Shown here: positions 4,827-5,757 of the stretch, in pieces | Layout: each line of letters starts with the position of its first letter | Numbering within the stretch: position 1 is the stretch's first letter | Source of the DNA: an uncultured Collinsella sp. | GTDB lineage: Bacteria > Actinomycetota > Coriobacteriia > Coriobacteriales > Coriobacteriaceae | Length of the DNA: 5,757 nt | Direction of reading: 5' to 3' | NCBI GenBank assembly: GCA_902494625.1 | Contig: CABUUB010000098.1 | Span: 1 to 5,757, forward strand | Position numbers and translations under genes: made by a program | The notes under the pieces: generated by a model | Seen by the model: only the letters and a program-made list of their open reading frames with translations | Database searches by the model: none | Told to the model about the DNA's origin: nothing

Positions 4827-4862
4827 AAGCCGCCGCGAGGGGAGTGCCCCTTGCGGCGGCTT
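4827..4862. terminator. Bidirectional terminator between convergent genes
   Basis: A 16-pair stem, 4827-4842 with 4847-4862, has one G-T wobble and an AGTG tetraloop, with core GCCGCCGC / GCGGCGGC. It lies 38 bases past the small membrane-protein stop and 35 bases past the ketopantoate reductase stop, as expected for a shared terminator. T-tracts are short on both sides (TTT on plus; TTCCTTCTTC on minus), so efficiency rests on the very stable stem. Confidence 0.8.
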
Positions 4863-4897
4863 TGCCATTTGATCTGTTGGCTGCAGTATGCCGAGCA

Positions 4898-5757
4898 CTA
4901 CCAGCTGCTTTCTATTTCGCGAATCCTCTGGTAGAGCCAATCGTTTTGCGGCACTTGGATATCGTGTTTGGCGGCCAGGCGGCAAATGGTGCCCGCGAAC
5001 TCCTCGACTTCGGTTTTGCGCCTTGCGATGCGGTCTTGCGCCATCGAGGGCATACCGGCGGGGTCGATTCCCTCGATGAGGTGCACCATTTGCGTCAGGT
5101 CTGCCTCGGTCAGCTCAACGCCCTCGGCGTTGGCGACCGCAAGCGTCTCGCGCATGGCGGAAACAAAGCAGCGACGCTGCTCGGAGCCCGGCTTCGTGGC
5201 GCTTCCGTAGGTCCCGCCGTAGGCCATGCAGGTCTGGTTGATGCCGTCGTTGAGCATGAGTTTGGCCCACATGCGGTGCGCAATGTTGCTCTCGACGGTA
5301 TGGGCGATGCCGCAGCACGTGTAGAGCTCGTCGATGGCGGTAACGGTTGCGGGCTTGGTGCCCGCTGCCGCGCCAAAGCGAATCTCGCCCGCATTGGTAA
5401 AGGTGAGCGCGCCGTTGAGGAACACGGCGTCCATGCCCTGGCAGATACCAAGAACGGTATGCTCCCAGCCAAAGCGTTCGGCAATCTTTTGCTCGCTCGT
5501 AATGCCGTTGCACAGCGAGGCGATGAGCGTGTTGGGTCCCACGACACGCTCCATAGTCTTGAGTGCTTGGTCGAGACCGGTGGTCTTGACCGTCAGGATG
5601 ACCAGATCGGCGGGTGTCGCCTCGCTGGCGCGGACGGACGTGAGATCGCAGGGCTTGCCGTTGACGGTGAGCGCGTCGTTCGCATGGCGCTCAAAGCGAG
5701 CGTCGTCCATGACGTATTCGACGGCGTCGTTGCCGAGGGCCTTGGCAATCATGCTGC
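4898..5757 (-). CDS. panE: 2-dehydropantoate 2-reductase (ketopantoate reductase), lacking its extreme N-terminus at the window edge
   Basis: NADPH-dependent reduction of ketopantoate to pantoate, the second step toward pantothenate and coenzyme A, in the cytoplasm. The reading frame stays open to the window end, and S-M-I-A-K-A-L there matches the helix just after the G-x-G-x-x-G nucleotide motif, so about 15 residues lie outside. Counting from that internal Met, K56 (ILTVKTTG), N82 (LCNGIT), K164 and N168 (WAKLMLNDGINQ) and E248 (RRKTEVEEFAG) line up with K72, N98, K176, N180 and E256 of E. coli PanE; K176 is the general acid. S-M-A-Q-D (236-240) is the usual C-terminal signature. The gene converges on the small membrane-protein gene. 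No other pantothenate gene is visible, and the family has paralogues of unknown substrate, so the family is firmer than the exact reaction. Confidence 0.88.
   Translation of the reverse strand, partial: SMIAKALGNDAVEYVMDDARFERHANDALTVNGKPCDLTSVRASEATPADLVILTVKTTGLDQALKTMERVVGPNTLIASLCNGITSEQKIAERFGWEHTVLGICQGMDAVFLNGALTFTNAGEIRFGAAAGTKPATVTAIDELYTCCGIAHTVESNIAHRMWAKLMLNDGINQTCMAYGGTYGSATKPGSEQRRCFVSAMRETLAVANAEGVELTEADLTQMVHLIEGIDPAGMPSMAQDRIARRKTEVEEFAGTICRLAAKHDIQVPQNDWLYQRIREIESSW

Overview
The window reads as a stretch of a high-GC, gene-dense chromosome, most like a Coriobacteriia actinobacterium of the Collinsella type. That placement is inferred from codon use and from the style of the secreted protein at 3617-4390; it was not searched. 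There is no rRNA, tRNA, CRISPR array, transposase or integrase, and the region looks like ordinary core chromosome.

Layout. On the minus strand, 1-160 is the start of a Gfo/Idh/MocA-type oxidoreductase that runs off the left edge, 234-719 is ribonuclease HI (rnhA), and 819-1721 is a LysR-family regulator. The regulator is transcribed away from metY (1994-3304, plus strand), an O-acetylhomoserine sulfhydrylase that makes homocysteine from O-acetylhomoserine and sulfide. metY ends at a strong intrinsic terminator (3365-3405). Next on the plus strand come a secreted protein with a coiled coil and an aromatic C-terminal domain (3617-4390), its terminator (4422-4471), and a 68-residue two-helix membrane protein (4582-4788). 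The right end is the C-terminal part of a ketopantoate reductase (4898-5757, minus), which converges on the membrane protein across a long hairpin (4827-4862).

The most interesting part is the 272-base gap between the lysR and metY starts. It contains a LysR-type box (TATCT-N7-AGATA, 1743-1759) centred about 66 bases before the predicted metY transcription start, a good promoter (TTGACC-17-TACTAT, 1782-1810), and a leader of about 177 nucleotides. The leader encodes a 17-codon ORF (1879-1932) with an excellent Shine-Dalgarno sequence and two cysteine codons. It also holds hairpins that cannot all form at once: one hides the small ORF's Shine-Dalgarno, and another (1908-1939) covers the ORF's end and stop codon. 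This suggests two layers of control on metY, transcription activation by the LysR protein and a translation-coupled, possibly cysteine-sensing, leader switch. The sequence elements are visible; the mechanism is inference.

The other genes (rnhA, the oxidoreductase, the secreted and membrane proteins, ketopantoate reductase) have no evident functional link to sulfur metabolism and look like independent units with their own terminators or promoters.
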